Assembly (NCBI RefSeq): GCF_011764425.1
Contig: NZ_BLPF01000002.1
Location: 434,997-498,996, forward strand
Origin: Phytohabitans houttuyneae
GTDB taxonomy: Bacteria; Actinomycetota; Actinomycetes; Mycobacteriales; Micromonosporaceae
Direction of reading: 5' to 3'
DNA length: 64,000 bases
Position numbers and translations under genes: made by a program. The notes beneath the pieces are model-generated. The model searched no databases. It saw only the letters and a list, made by a program, of their open reading frames with translations, and was not told the DNA's origin. The number at the start of each line of letters is the position of its first letter. Position 1 is the first letter of the stretch. Shown here piece by piece: positions 8,242 to 15,657 of this stretch.

Positions 8242-9446
8242 CCGGTGGCCTCCACGGCGGCGGTGTGGCTGGCGGCCGGTAGCTCGGGCAAGGGGAGTCG
8301 GGCGTCGAGGCGGAACGTGCCGTCCGGCTGCGGCCCCACGTCCAGGGTGCCGCCGGCGGCGTGGGCGCGTTCGCGCATGCCGGCCAGCCCGTTTCCGGTG
8401 CCGGCGGTCGTGGACGGGTGGGAGGGCACGGCGTTGCGAATCTCGATGTGCAGCGTGTCCGGGCGGTAGTCGACCAGCAGCCGCGCCCCGCCCGCGCCGT
8501 GCTTGTGCGCGTTCGTCAGCCCTTCCTGGATGATCCGGTACGCGGCCAGGTCGGTGGCGATCGGCACCGGCCGCGGCTGGCCGGACTGCCGGTGCTGGAC
8601 CCGCAGTCCGGCGGCGGTCAGCGTCTCCACGAGGTGGCCGAGCCGGGACAGGCCCGGGATGGGCTCGGTCGGCTGTGGCTCCTCCCCGGACTGGCGCAGC
8701 ACGTACAGCAGGGAGCCCAGCTCGTCCAGGACCGTGCGGCCAGCCTCGCGGATGTGGCCGAGCGCCTCGTCGGCCTGGTCGGGCTGGCTGCGCAGGACGT
8801 GGCTGGCCACCCCGGCCTGGACATTGATCAAGGCGATGTGGTGGGCGATCACGTCGTGCAGCTCGCGGGCGATGCGCAGTCGCTCCTCGGCGACCCGGCG
8901 CCGGGCCTCTTCCTCCTTGGTCGCCTCGGCGCGAAGCGCGCGTTCCTCGGTCGCGGCGAGGTAGTCGCGCCAGGTGCGGACCGTCCCGCCGATGGCGGCG
9001 GCCATCCCGGTCCAGGCGATCGCCCCCAGGCTCTCGGGGTGGTTGAGCGAACCGATCGAGACGGCGTTGATCGTGTAGAGGCTGGCGGCCGTGGCGAGGG
9101 CCGCGAGCAACGCGGTCCGCCGGCTGGCGGTCCGGGTGACGGTGTAGACCGCGATGAGCGCGGTGGCCTCGAGTATCGGCGTCTCGTCGCCGGACGTGGC
9201 GGTGACCACGATCAGGCTGAGGATCGCGAGTGACAGCACGGCCAGCGGCGCCCGGCGCCGGGCCAGCAGCAGCGCGAACGCGATCCCGGCGGCCACGGCG
9301 TCGGCGTCGGTCGCCTGGGCTTCGTCGGGGCCGAATCCGAACACCAGCGGCAGCACGCCGACCCCCGCCACAAAGGTGGCGAGGGCAGCGTCGAGCAGGT
9401 GCGGGTGCTCGCGGTTCACCCGCCGCAGCCACGCCGGGCCGATCAT
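8238..9446 (-). CDS. sensor histidine kinase, NarL-type (HisKA_3)
   Basis: The protein has 402 residues. Four to six hydrophobic segments occupy residues 15-160 with hardly any external loop, suggesting intramembrane sensing. A coiled-coil (TEERALRAEATKEEEARRRVAEE) leads into the phosphorylation site RIARELHDVIAHHIALI, and the HATPase_c domain includes YRIIQEGLTNAHKHG and GTGNGLAGMRERA. It is cognate to the overlapping response regulator. Together with the upstream ABC genes it resembles actinobacterial drug- or stress-responsive exporter modules; the signal is unknown. Confidence 0.92.
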   Translation of the reverse strand: MIGPAWLRRVNREHPHLLDAALATFVAGVGVLPLVFGFGPDEAQATDADAVAAGIAFALLLARRRAPLAVLSLAILSLIVVTATSGDETPILEATALIAVYTVTRTASRRTALLAALATAASLYTINAVSIGSLNHPESLGAIAWTGMAAAIGGTVRTWRDYLAATEERALRAEATKEEEARRRVAEERLRIARELHDVIAHHIALINVQAGVASHVLRSQPDQADEALGHIREAGRTVLDELGSLLYVLRQSGEEPQPTEPIPGLSRLGHLVETLTAAGLRVQHRQSGQPRPVPIATDLAAYRIIQEGLTNAHKHGAGGARLLVDYRPDTLHIEIRNAVPSHPSTTAGTGNGLAGMRERAHAAGGTLDVGPQPDGTFRLDARLPLPELPAASHTAAVEATG

Positions 9447-9461
9447 GTAGTCACCGTACTG

Positions 9462-10253
9462 TCACGCGTCGCGGCGCTTCAGCAGGATGGCGGCGCCGGC
9501 CAGCAGCACGGCGATGTAGCCGGCGAAGACGGCCAGCCCGGGCCAGGCGGAAAGTGACGGGCTGGCGGCTTCGACCGCCATGAACGACCCGGCGGCGTTC
9601 GAGGGCAGGTACGGCGAGATGGCGTCGTTCCAGCTGGCCGGAAGGAGCTGGATGAGTACCGGCAGCACGAACAGCGCGCCGACCACGGTCGTGATCGCGC
9701 CCGCGGTGTTGCGCAGCAGCGCGCCCACGGCCAGCCCGATCAGCCCGGCACCGGTCAGGTAGACCGCCGCGCCGACAACCGCCCGGAACACCCCCGGATC
9801 GGAGAGGGCGACGCTACTGAAGCCCCGGGAGGAGAGGATCGCCTGGCCGGCCAGAAAGGCCGCCAGCGAGGTGGCGAGCATCAGGATGAAGCTCACCGCG
9901 GCGAAGACGATCGCCTTGGCCCACAACACAGGCAGGCGCGCCGGTACCGCCGCCAGCGTGGCCCGGATCATCCCTGAGGCGTATTCGCCGGTACTCATCA
10001 GCACGCCGAGCGCCGCGATGGCGAGCGCGGCGAGCATCACGCCGCTCAGGCTGATCGAGGCCGGATCGCTGAAGTCGTCCTGGCCGGGCCCGTCGTCCCC
10101 GGTGCCGATGACGGCGCTGATGAGCGTCCCTATCCCGATCGTCAGCAGCGCGGTGATCGCCAACGTGTAGATCGTGGAACGCAGCGACCAGAACTTGATC
10201 CACTCCATGCGGACGACTCGCGGTGGCGTGACCCGCAGTTCGGCGGTGGTCAT
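9462..10253 (-). CDS. ABC-2 type transporter permease
   Basis: The protein has 263 residues and six hydrophobic segments. It starts with a short cytosolic N-terminus (VRMEWIKFWSLRSTIYTL), a pattern typical of ABC-2 export permeases. A GEYASGMIRATLAAVPAR motif follows the second membrane pair and corresponds to the coupling helix region. Its start overlaps the ATPase stop by four bases (ATGA). The kinase follows 16 bases later. It most likely exports a drug or lipid-like compound with the adjacent ATPase. Confidence 0.88.
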   Translation of the reverse strand: MTTAELRVTPPRVVRMEWIKFWSLRSTIYTLAITALLTIGIGTLISAVIGTGDDGPGQDDFSDPASISLSGVMLAALAIAALGVLMSTGEYASGMIRATLAAVPARLPVLWAKAIVFAAVSFILMLATSLAAFLAGQAILSSRGFSSVALSDPGVFRAVVGAAVYLTGAGLIGLAVGALLRNTAGAITTVVGALFVLPVLIQLLPASWNDAISPYLPSNAAGSFMAVEAASPSLSAWPGLAVFAGYIAVLLAGAAILLKRRDA

Positions 10254-11188
10254 CGGCTCGTCCTTCCGGCGGTGGCCAGCGTGCCGGTGGTGGCGTGGTA
10301 CTCGACGGCGTCGCGGGTGAGCTCCATGAACGCCTCTTCCAGGGATGCCTCCCGCGGCGACAGCTCGTGCAGCACGAGGCCGGCGGCGGCCGCGCGTTCA
10401 CCGATGTCCGCGGGATCAAGCCCGGTGACCTCCAGCACGCCCGGCTCCGCGTTGGTGACCGTGACGCCGTCGCCGAGCAGCACACCGCGGAGGGCGGCGG
10501 CCTGCGGCGAACGCACCAGCACGCTGCGGCTCGACGCCTGCGCGATGAACTCGGCCATCGGGCCGGCGGACAGCAGCCGTCCCCGCCCGATCACGATGAG
10601 GTCCTCGGCGATCAGCGCCATCTCGCTCATCAGGTGCGAGGAGACGAACACCGTCCGCCCCTGCCCGGCAAGGCTCTTGAGCAGGTTGCGGATCCACAGC
10701 ACCCCTTCGGGGTCGAGCCCGTTGACCGGCTCGTCCAGCATGACGATCCGCGGGTCGCCGAGCAGTGCCGAGGCGATGCCCAGCCGCTGCCCCATGCCGA
10801 GCGAGAACCCGCCGGCCCGCTTGCGCGCCACCTCGGTCAGACCGACCATGTCGATGACGTCGAGCACCCGCCCCTTGCCGATGCCGTTGCTCGCCGCCAA
10901 GGACAGCAGATGGTGGTACGCCGAGCGGCCGGGGTGGATCGCCTTCGCCTCCAGCAGCGCCCCGATCTCCTGCAACGGGGCCTTGAGCTGCGCGTACGAG
11001 CGGCCGTTGACACGCACCCGCCCCAGCGTGGGCCGGTCCAGCCCCATGATGATCCGCATCGTCGTCGACTTGCCCGCCCCGTTGGGCCCCAGAAAGCCGG
11101 TGACCACGCCCGGCCGTACGGCGAAGCTCAACGAGTCGACCGCGAGCTTCTCGCCGTACCGTTTGCTGAGGTCGTTCACCTCGATCAT
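10250..11188 (-). CDS. ABC transporter ATP-binding protein (export type)
   Basis: The protein has 312 residues starting MIEVNDLSKRYGEKLAVDSL. The Walker A motif is GPNGAGKSTT, the ABC signature is the slightly unusual FSLGMGQRLGIASAL, the Walker B motif is IVMLDEPVNGLDPEG, and the switch His is in SSHLMSEM. A C-terminal extension of about 90 residues (ending TLATAGRTSR) is common in DrrA/BcrA-type exporters. It is the first gene of the four-gene minus-strand operon, so the promoter should lie in the region just upstream, at 11189-11300. Confidence 0.93.
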   Translation of the reverse strand: MIEVNDLSKRYGEKLAVDSLSFAVRPGVVTGFLGPNGAGKSTTMRIIMGLDRPTLGRVRVNGRSYAQLKAPLQEIGALLEAKAIHPGRSAYHHLLSLAASNGIGKGRVLDVIDMVGLTEVARKRAGGFSLGMGQRLGIASALLGDPRIVMLDEPVNGLDPEGVLWIRNLLKSLAGQGRTVFVSSHLMSEMALIAEDLIVIGRGRLLSAGPMAEFIAQASSRSVLVRSPQAAALRGVLLGDGVTVTNAEPGVLEVTGLDPADIGERAAAAGLVLHELSPREASLEEAFMELTRDAVEYHATTGTLATAGRTSR

Positions 11189-11380
11189 GTGCCACCTCCG
11201 GCTGTTTTCCTGCGATGGCCCAAGACTCGCCAAGGACGGCGCGGGCAACATCGTCCAGCCGCAGACACTGGCGCGTACTGCGATCGCGGTACGCCCCCTA
11301 CGGGTACGACGCGGGTTTCTATTCGGGTACCGAGAATGTGTTATGGATGGCCGGCTTCGAAAGTCGCCTTGCCTCGGCTG

Positions 11381-11412
11381 GAAACAATCTGGCAATCTCA
11401 CGTGTATCGATG
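11381..11412 (+). promoter_or_regulatory. promoter-region element shared with the xylanase gene at 53841
   Basis: The 19-base string GAAACAATCTGGCAATCTC, then six unmatched bases, then ATCGATG, occurs here. The same string with the same six-base gap occurs at 53708-53739. Here it lies 67 bases before the GTG of the beta-helix protein; there it lies 101 bases before a xylanase. Conservation of both sequence and spacing suggests a binding site for a common sigma factor or regulator. Confidence 0.55.
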
Positions 11413-11478
11413 CCTGGTGTCGCATCCGTTCTGACTGCCCCGGCCAGGACCGCCCGGTGCAACGTGGAAGGAAAGCGC

Positions 11479-14178
11479 GTGAAGTCAGCCGTTTCCAATG
11501 CCGCAATGTCACTGCTGGCCGTCGCGGTGCTCGCCTCCGCCGCAATGGCGGCCGCGGTGGCACGTCCATCGCCCGCCTCGGCCGCGGTCCAGGCGACCTA
11601 CTACGTCGCTCCCGACGGCAGCGACACCAACCCCGGCACCATCGCGTCGCCATTCAGGACCGTGCAACGCGCGCGCGACGCCGTTCGCACGATTAATGCC
11701 AACATGACCGGCGACATCTACGTGTATCTGCGCGGCGGAACGTATCCGGTGACCAGCGCGATACAGTTCGGGCCGAGTGACTCCGGCACCAACGGCTACC
11801 GCGTTGTCTATGCCGCGCATCCCAACGAGACGCCGGTCCTCGACGGCGGCACCCAGGTGACCGGATGGACCCAGCACAGCGGCAACATCTGGAAGGCCCC
11901 ACTCGACAGGGCAAACAAGTTGCGCGCGCTCTACGTCAACGGCAAGCGGGCGTACATGGCCTCGAAGACGATCAGCTCGGCGGGATGCCACGGGACGTAC
12001 AACATCACGGCGGGGCAGGCCGCATGGGCGTGGGAGTCAGGCTCACAGTGCGACGGTGCGAGGTACAGCCTCGCCGACTTCCCCGTCGTCCCGCGCAACC
12101 AGGACGATATCGAGATTGAGACGGCGACCACGTGGACCACCGCGATCGTGGGAGTCCGCCAGGTGACCACGACCGCCGACGGCGCGAGCCGCGTGGCGCT
12201 GTTTCAGCAGCCCGGTGCCGCCATCGCCCAAGGCGCGTTCAACGGCAACGCTCAGGTCGGCGGCAGCCACAAGGTTATGAATGCCTATGAGTTCCTGGAC
12301 ACGGCGGGCGAGTTCTTCTTCGACAAGACCGCCCGAACCTTGTACTACTACAAGGCCAGCGCGGAAAACATGGCGACCGCGACGGTCTTCGCGCCGAACA
12401 ACGTTTCCACTGTGTTGCAGGTCGCCGGCACCTCGACGAGTAGTCACGTCCGCAACATCACGTTTTCCGGCCTCACCGTGCAGCACTCGGACTGGAACCT
12501 CTTCAACGTTGCCGGCTCCGCGTTCAAGCAGGCGCAACAGGGCAACCTGGGAGCACTCGCATACGCGAAGGGAAACTTCCACGTCTACTACTACCGCAAC
12601 GTCGACGTCGCCCCCGGCATCGTCCAGATCCAGAACGCCGACGGGCTGATCCTCGAGCGCAACCGCATCCAGCACACCGGCGCCGACGGCATCAGCATGG
12701 TAAACGACGTGCAGAACACGCAGCTGATCGGCAACTTCACCAACGACATCGCCGGATCCGCCGTGGTCGTGGGCCATCCGCAGCACGTCTACATCGGCGA
12801 CCACACGTCGACCAACCGCGAGAAGTACACCGCCCAGGTCGAAGGGCTGCCGAAGAACATCGAGATCAAGAACAACTACATCTACGACAGTGCCGTGCTC
12901 TTCAACGGGCACAGCCCCATCTCCGCGTACTTCGCCGACACTCTCACGATCCAGTACAACCGGATCGAGAAGGCGCCGTGGTCGGGCATCACGCTCGGCT
13001 GGGGATGGTGGAACTTCGACGGGTCGTCGGGCTCGATCGCGCCCAACAGGCCGACCACGACGGCGAGAAACAACACCATCAGCCACAACCACATCATCGA
13101 CACGGTGCAGCGCCTCAGCGACACCGCTCCCATCTACACACTGGGCAGCCAGCCGGGGACCACGGTCCACAGCAACTATCTCCAAGGTGTTCCGGCCGGT
13201 CACAAGTACGGACTTCACCCCGATGAGGGCTCGGCGTACATGACATTCCGCGACAACGTCCTGAGCGTCGACAAGAATGTCACGTGGCTCATCAACTCGG
13301 ACGACTTCGGTCGCAAGCACGACCTGAGCATCACGCAGATCTACGGCCCCATCAACAAGGTCTCCAACAAAAATTTGCCGAACAGCACCATCCAGGACAT
13401 TGTCGTTTCCTCCGACTATGTGTGGCCGGCGGCGGCATATGGCATCGCCGTCAACTCCGGACTCGAGGACGCGTTCCGTGGCATCGTCCCGGCGAGCAAT
13501 TTCTCCGTGGCCGACCACGTGCTGCCGGCCAGCACGTTCGTCACCAGCGCGAGTGCGACGATCCCGGTCCGCAGCACCGGCGATGCGACCAGGACGATCT
13601 GGTTGGCCCCCTCCGGCACCAGCACGTTCACCGCGGGCCCGACGATGACCCGAGCGGACGGCACCGCCCGGTCCATCGCCGTTCCAGCGACGCAGGGGGA
13701 GTACCGCCTCTTCGTCGTCGACGCTCAAGGGAACCGATCCCCTGAGTCCAAGTCGATCGTGCGGCAGCAAAGCGGTGGCGGCAGCCAGCAAGCCGGCCAA
13801 CTCGCCGGCGGGCAGTCGGGCCGCTGTGTCGACGTGCCCAACTCCACGACCACAAACGGCACCCAGGTGCAGCTGTGGGACTGCGCAAGCGGCGCGAACC
13901 AGCGGTGGTCCTACACCGCGGGCAAGCAGCTCACCGTGTACGGAAACAAGTGCCTTGACGCGTACGGCGCGGGCACGGCCAACGGCACCGTCGTGGCCAT
14001 CTGGGACTGCCACGGCGGGCTGAACCAGCAGTGGAACTTCAACGCCAACGGCACGGTCACGAACGTCCAATCCGGACTCTGCCTCGATGCCAACGGCGCC
14101 GCCACCGCAAACGGTACGAAGATCATCCTCTGGTCCTGCAACGGCGGCGCGAACCAGCAGTGGAGCCTACGCAACTGA
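11479..14178 (+). CDS. secreted right-handed beta-helix protein with C-terminal ricin-type CBM13
   Basis: The protein has 899 residues from a GTG preceded by GGAAGGAAAG. A signal peptide ends near ARPSPASAA (residue 36). The catalytic-type region starts with YYVAPDGSDTNPGT and continues as a right-handed parallel beta-helix (many N-x-I/N-N-x-I turns such as EIKNNYIYDS and ARNNTISHNHI). This is the layout of beta-helix glycoside hydrolases (GH141- or GH120-like) or polysaccharide lyases; the exact family is not decided. An Ig-like segment lies near residues 690-760. The last 125 residues are a CBM13 trefoil with three QxW-type repeats (NQRWSY, NQQWNF, NQQWSL). It is paralogous to the proteins at 40295 and 47957. 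Its stop overlaps the convergent gene by 12 bases. Confidence 0.82.
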   Translation: MKSAVSNAAMSLLAVAVLASAAMAAAVARPSPASAAVQATYYVAPDGSDTNPGTIASPFRTVQRARDAVRTINANMTGDIYVYLRGGTYPVTSAIQFGPSDSGTNGYRVVYAAHPNETPVLDGGTQVTGWTQHSGNIWKAPLDRANKLRALYVNGKRAYMASKTISSAGCHGTYNITAGQAAWAWESGSQCDGARYSLADFPVVPRNQDDIEIETATTWTTAIVGVRQVTTTADGASRVALFQQPGAAIAQGAFNGNAQVGGSHKVMNAYEFLDTAGEFFFDKTARTLYYYKASAENMATATVFAPNNVSTVLQVAGTSTSSHVRNITFSGLTVQHSDWNLFNVAGSAFKQAQQGNLGALAYAKGNFHVYYYRNVDVAPGIVQIQNADGLILERNRIQHTGADGISMVNDVQNTQLIGNFTNDIAGSAVVVGHPQHVYIGDHTSTNREKYTAQVEGLPKNIEIKNNYIYDSAVLFNGHSPISAYFADTLTIQYNRIEKAPWSGITLGWGWWNFDGSSGSIAPNRPTTTARNNTISHNHIIDTVQRLSDTAPIYTLGSQPGTTVHSNYLQGVPAGHKYGLHPDEGSAYMTFRDNVLSVDKNVTWLINSDDFGRKHDLSITQIYGPINKVSNKNLPNSTIQDIVVSSDYVWPAAAYGIAVNSGLEDAFRGIVPASNFSVADHVLPASTFVTSASATIPVRSTGDATRTIWLAPSGTSTFTAGPTMTRADGTARSIAVPATQGEYRLFVVDAQGNRSPESKSIVRQQSGGGSQQAGQLAGGQSGRCVDVPNSTTTNGTQVQLWDCASGANQRWSYTAGKQLTVYGNKCLDAYGAGTANGTVVAIWDCHGGLNQQWNFNANGTVTNVQSGLCLDANGAATANGTKIILWSCNGGANQQWSLRN

Positions 14179-15519
14179 CCGGGGTACGGAGGAGGCGACC
14201 GCCGCGGCCACGGCGGTCGCCTCCATCGCGTGGGCCCATGCGACCATCGCCTCGCGTGACAGGTACCACGTGTCCGCCTCGAGGGTCATGCGGAACGAGC
14301 CGGGTAGCTCCTCGACGGCGGCGAAGAGCCGCTCGCTGGCCCGGGCCAGTGGCTGCTGGTCGACAGCGCACGCGGACCGAGCCGCCAACACCTGGCTCGA
14401 CGCGGGTGGATGGACGACCGGCCGGTCCTCGATGCTCAGCCTGCGGTCGTTGTAGTAGCAGTGGATGTCCAGCTCCTCGCCGCGCTCGCGGCCGATGCGC
14501 TCGACGAGCTCGGCTACCCGCACAGGGTCGTAGTAGGCGTTCTTGAAGGCCGGAATCACCCGGCGGCTGACCCGGTCCAGCGCCTCGTCGAAGGTGACGC
14601 CGGCGAGGTCGACCAGGCACAGGCCGTACTGCGTGGTGACGCTGACCGAGTCGGCCAGCCCGCGCCGGAACCGGTTGTTGACCGCGACGCGGGCGACCGA
14701 CGGGTTGATCCCGGTCACCCGCGCGAGCGACATCAGAAATAGCGTGAGGATCACCTGCGCGCTGCCGGCTCGCGTGCGGTGCCGGATGGCCTGAACCGCC
14801 AGGCCGATGGCGGGTGAGACGAGCTCCACCAGCCAGTGCCGCGGTTCGCCGCAATCGACCGGCGCGGGAAACCGCTGGGCCGGCATCTGCCGCAACAGTT
14901 GCGCCCAGTGCCGCAGCACGTTCTCGTTGTGCTGCCGCCCGGCGGCCGAACTCTGCCAGCGGGCCTGCTCCAGCGGCTGCATCGCGGTGGTCGGCCCCGG
15001 CGACGTGCCGCCGTCGGTGTCGCGCCGTCGCAGGTCGGCGAGCATCGTGAGCGCGCCGTGGGCATCCCAGACGATGTGGCACACGGCGATGACCCGGTGG
15101 ACGGGAACCCCGTCCTTCAGGACCGAGGCCACCAGGATCGGCCAGTCGCGGGCGAGGTCGAACTCGTGCTCGAAGTACCGCTCGTATCGACTGACCACCC
15201 GTTGAGCCACGTCGGCCGGATCCTCGTCCCCCGCCTCGACGACGTCCACCGCGATGTCACCGGAGCCGTACAGCACCTGCTGGACCGAGCCGTCCGCGCC
15301 GAACCGCAACTTGGTACGCAACACCTGGTGCGTGCCCATCAGGTACCGCACCCAGTCCGCGACGTCCGCGAGCGTCGTGCCGGCCGGCAGCGGCTGTGCG
15401 TCGGGCAGCGGCATCCAGGTCCGCTGCCGCTGCATGGCGCCCAGGATCTCGCGCTGCCCCCAGCTCAGGTCTGCGACACCGGACCCTTCACCCGCGAAAC
15501 GAACCACCATCCGCCGCAT
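14167..15519 (-). CDS. stand-alone condensation-domain protein (NRPS C-domain-like acyltransferase)
   Basis: The product has 450 residues if started at the ATG at 15519 (MRRMVVRFAG, GGTGG upstream); a GTG at 15528 is possible. The N-terminus LSWGQREILGAMQ matches the C1 motif (LSxxQ) of non-ribosomal peptide condensation domains. The active-site motif HHxxxDG reads CHIVWDAHG: the second His and the Asp are kept, while the first His is Cys and the Gly is Ala. The NNRFRRGLADSV region corresponds to the C5 (RN-type) motif. No adenylation or carrier domain is nearby, so this resembles free-standing acyl- or amide-forming C-domain enzymes. The partner substrates are unknown. Confidence 0.75.
   Translation of the reverse strand: MRRMVVRFAGEGSGVADLSWGQREILGAMQRQRTWMPLPDAQPLPAGTTLADVADWVRYLMGTHQVLRTKLRFGADGSVQQVLYGSGDIAVDVVEAGDEDPADVAQRVVSRYERYFEHEFDLARDWPILVASVLKDGVPVHRVIAVCHIVWDAHGALTMLADLRRRDTDGGTSPGPTTAMQPLEQARWQSSAAGRQHNENVLRHWAQLLRQMPAQRFPAPVDCGEPRHWLVELVSPAIGLAVQAIRHRTRAGSAQVILTLFLMSLARVTGINPSVARVAVNNRFRRGLADSVSVTTQYGLCLVDLAGVTFDEALDRVSRRVIPAFKNAYYDPVRVAELVERIGRERGEELDIHCYYNDRRLSIEDRPVVHPPASSQVLAARSACAVDQQPLARASERLFAAVEELPGSFRMTLEADTWYLSREAMVAWAHAMEATAVAAAVASSVPRSVA
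14191..14224. terminator. perfect hairpin serving as probable terminator
   Basis: A 14-base-pair stem (GGAGGCGACCGCCG and its complement) with a six-base loop begins 13 bases after the stop of the beta-helix gene. It lies inside the C-terminal coding sequence of the convergent condensation-domain gene, where it encodes an Ala/Thr/Val-rich run. A role as rho-independent-like terminator for the plus-strand gene is inferred from position. Confidence 0.55.
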
Positions 15520-15563
15520 GACGTCCACCCTTGACCTGGTCGCTCGAACATCGCCAGGAAGCC

Positions 15564-15622
15564 GTTCGAACCACGCCGACGGATTGACCTTCTCGGGCCG
15601 CCCCGGTCATGGTGGTTCGAAC
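15564..15622. promoter_or_regulatory. two GTTCGAAC palindromes in the divergent promoter region
   Basis: Perfect GTTCGAAC palindromes lie at 15564-15571 and 15615-15622, 51 bases apart (about five helical turns), in the intergenic region between the condensation-domain gene and the NB-ARC regulator. They share an 11-base core GTGGTTCGAAC in opposite orientation. A third, partial copy (CTCGAAC) lies near 15543. The adjacent Xre-type regulator is the obvious candidate to bind. Confidence 0.5.
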
Positions 15623-15657
15623 AGGCAGGATCGGAACGGCAAGAGATTGAGTAGCGG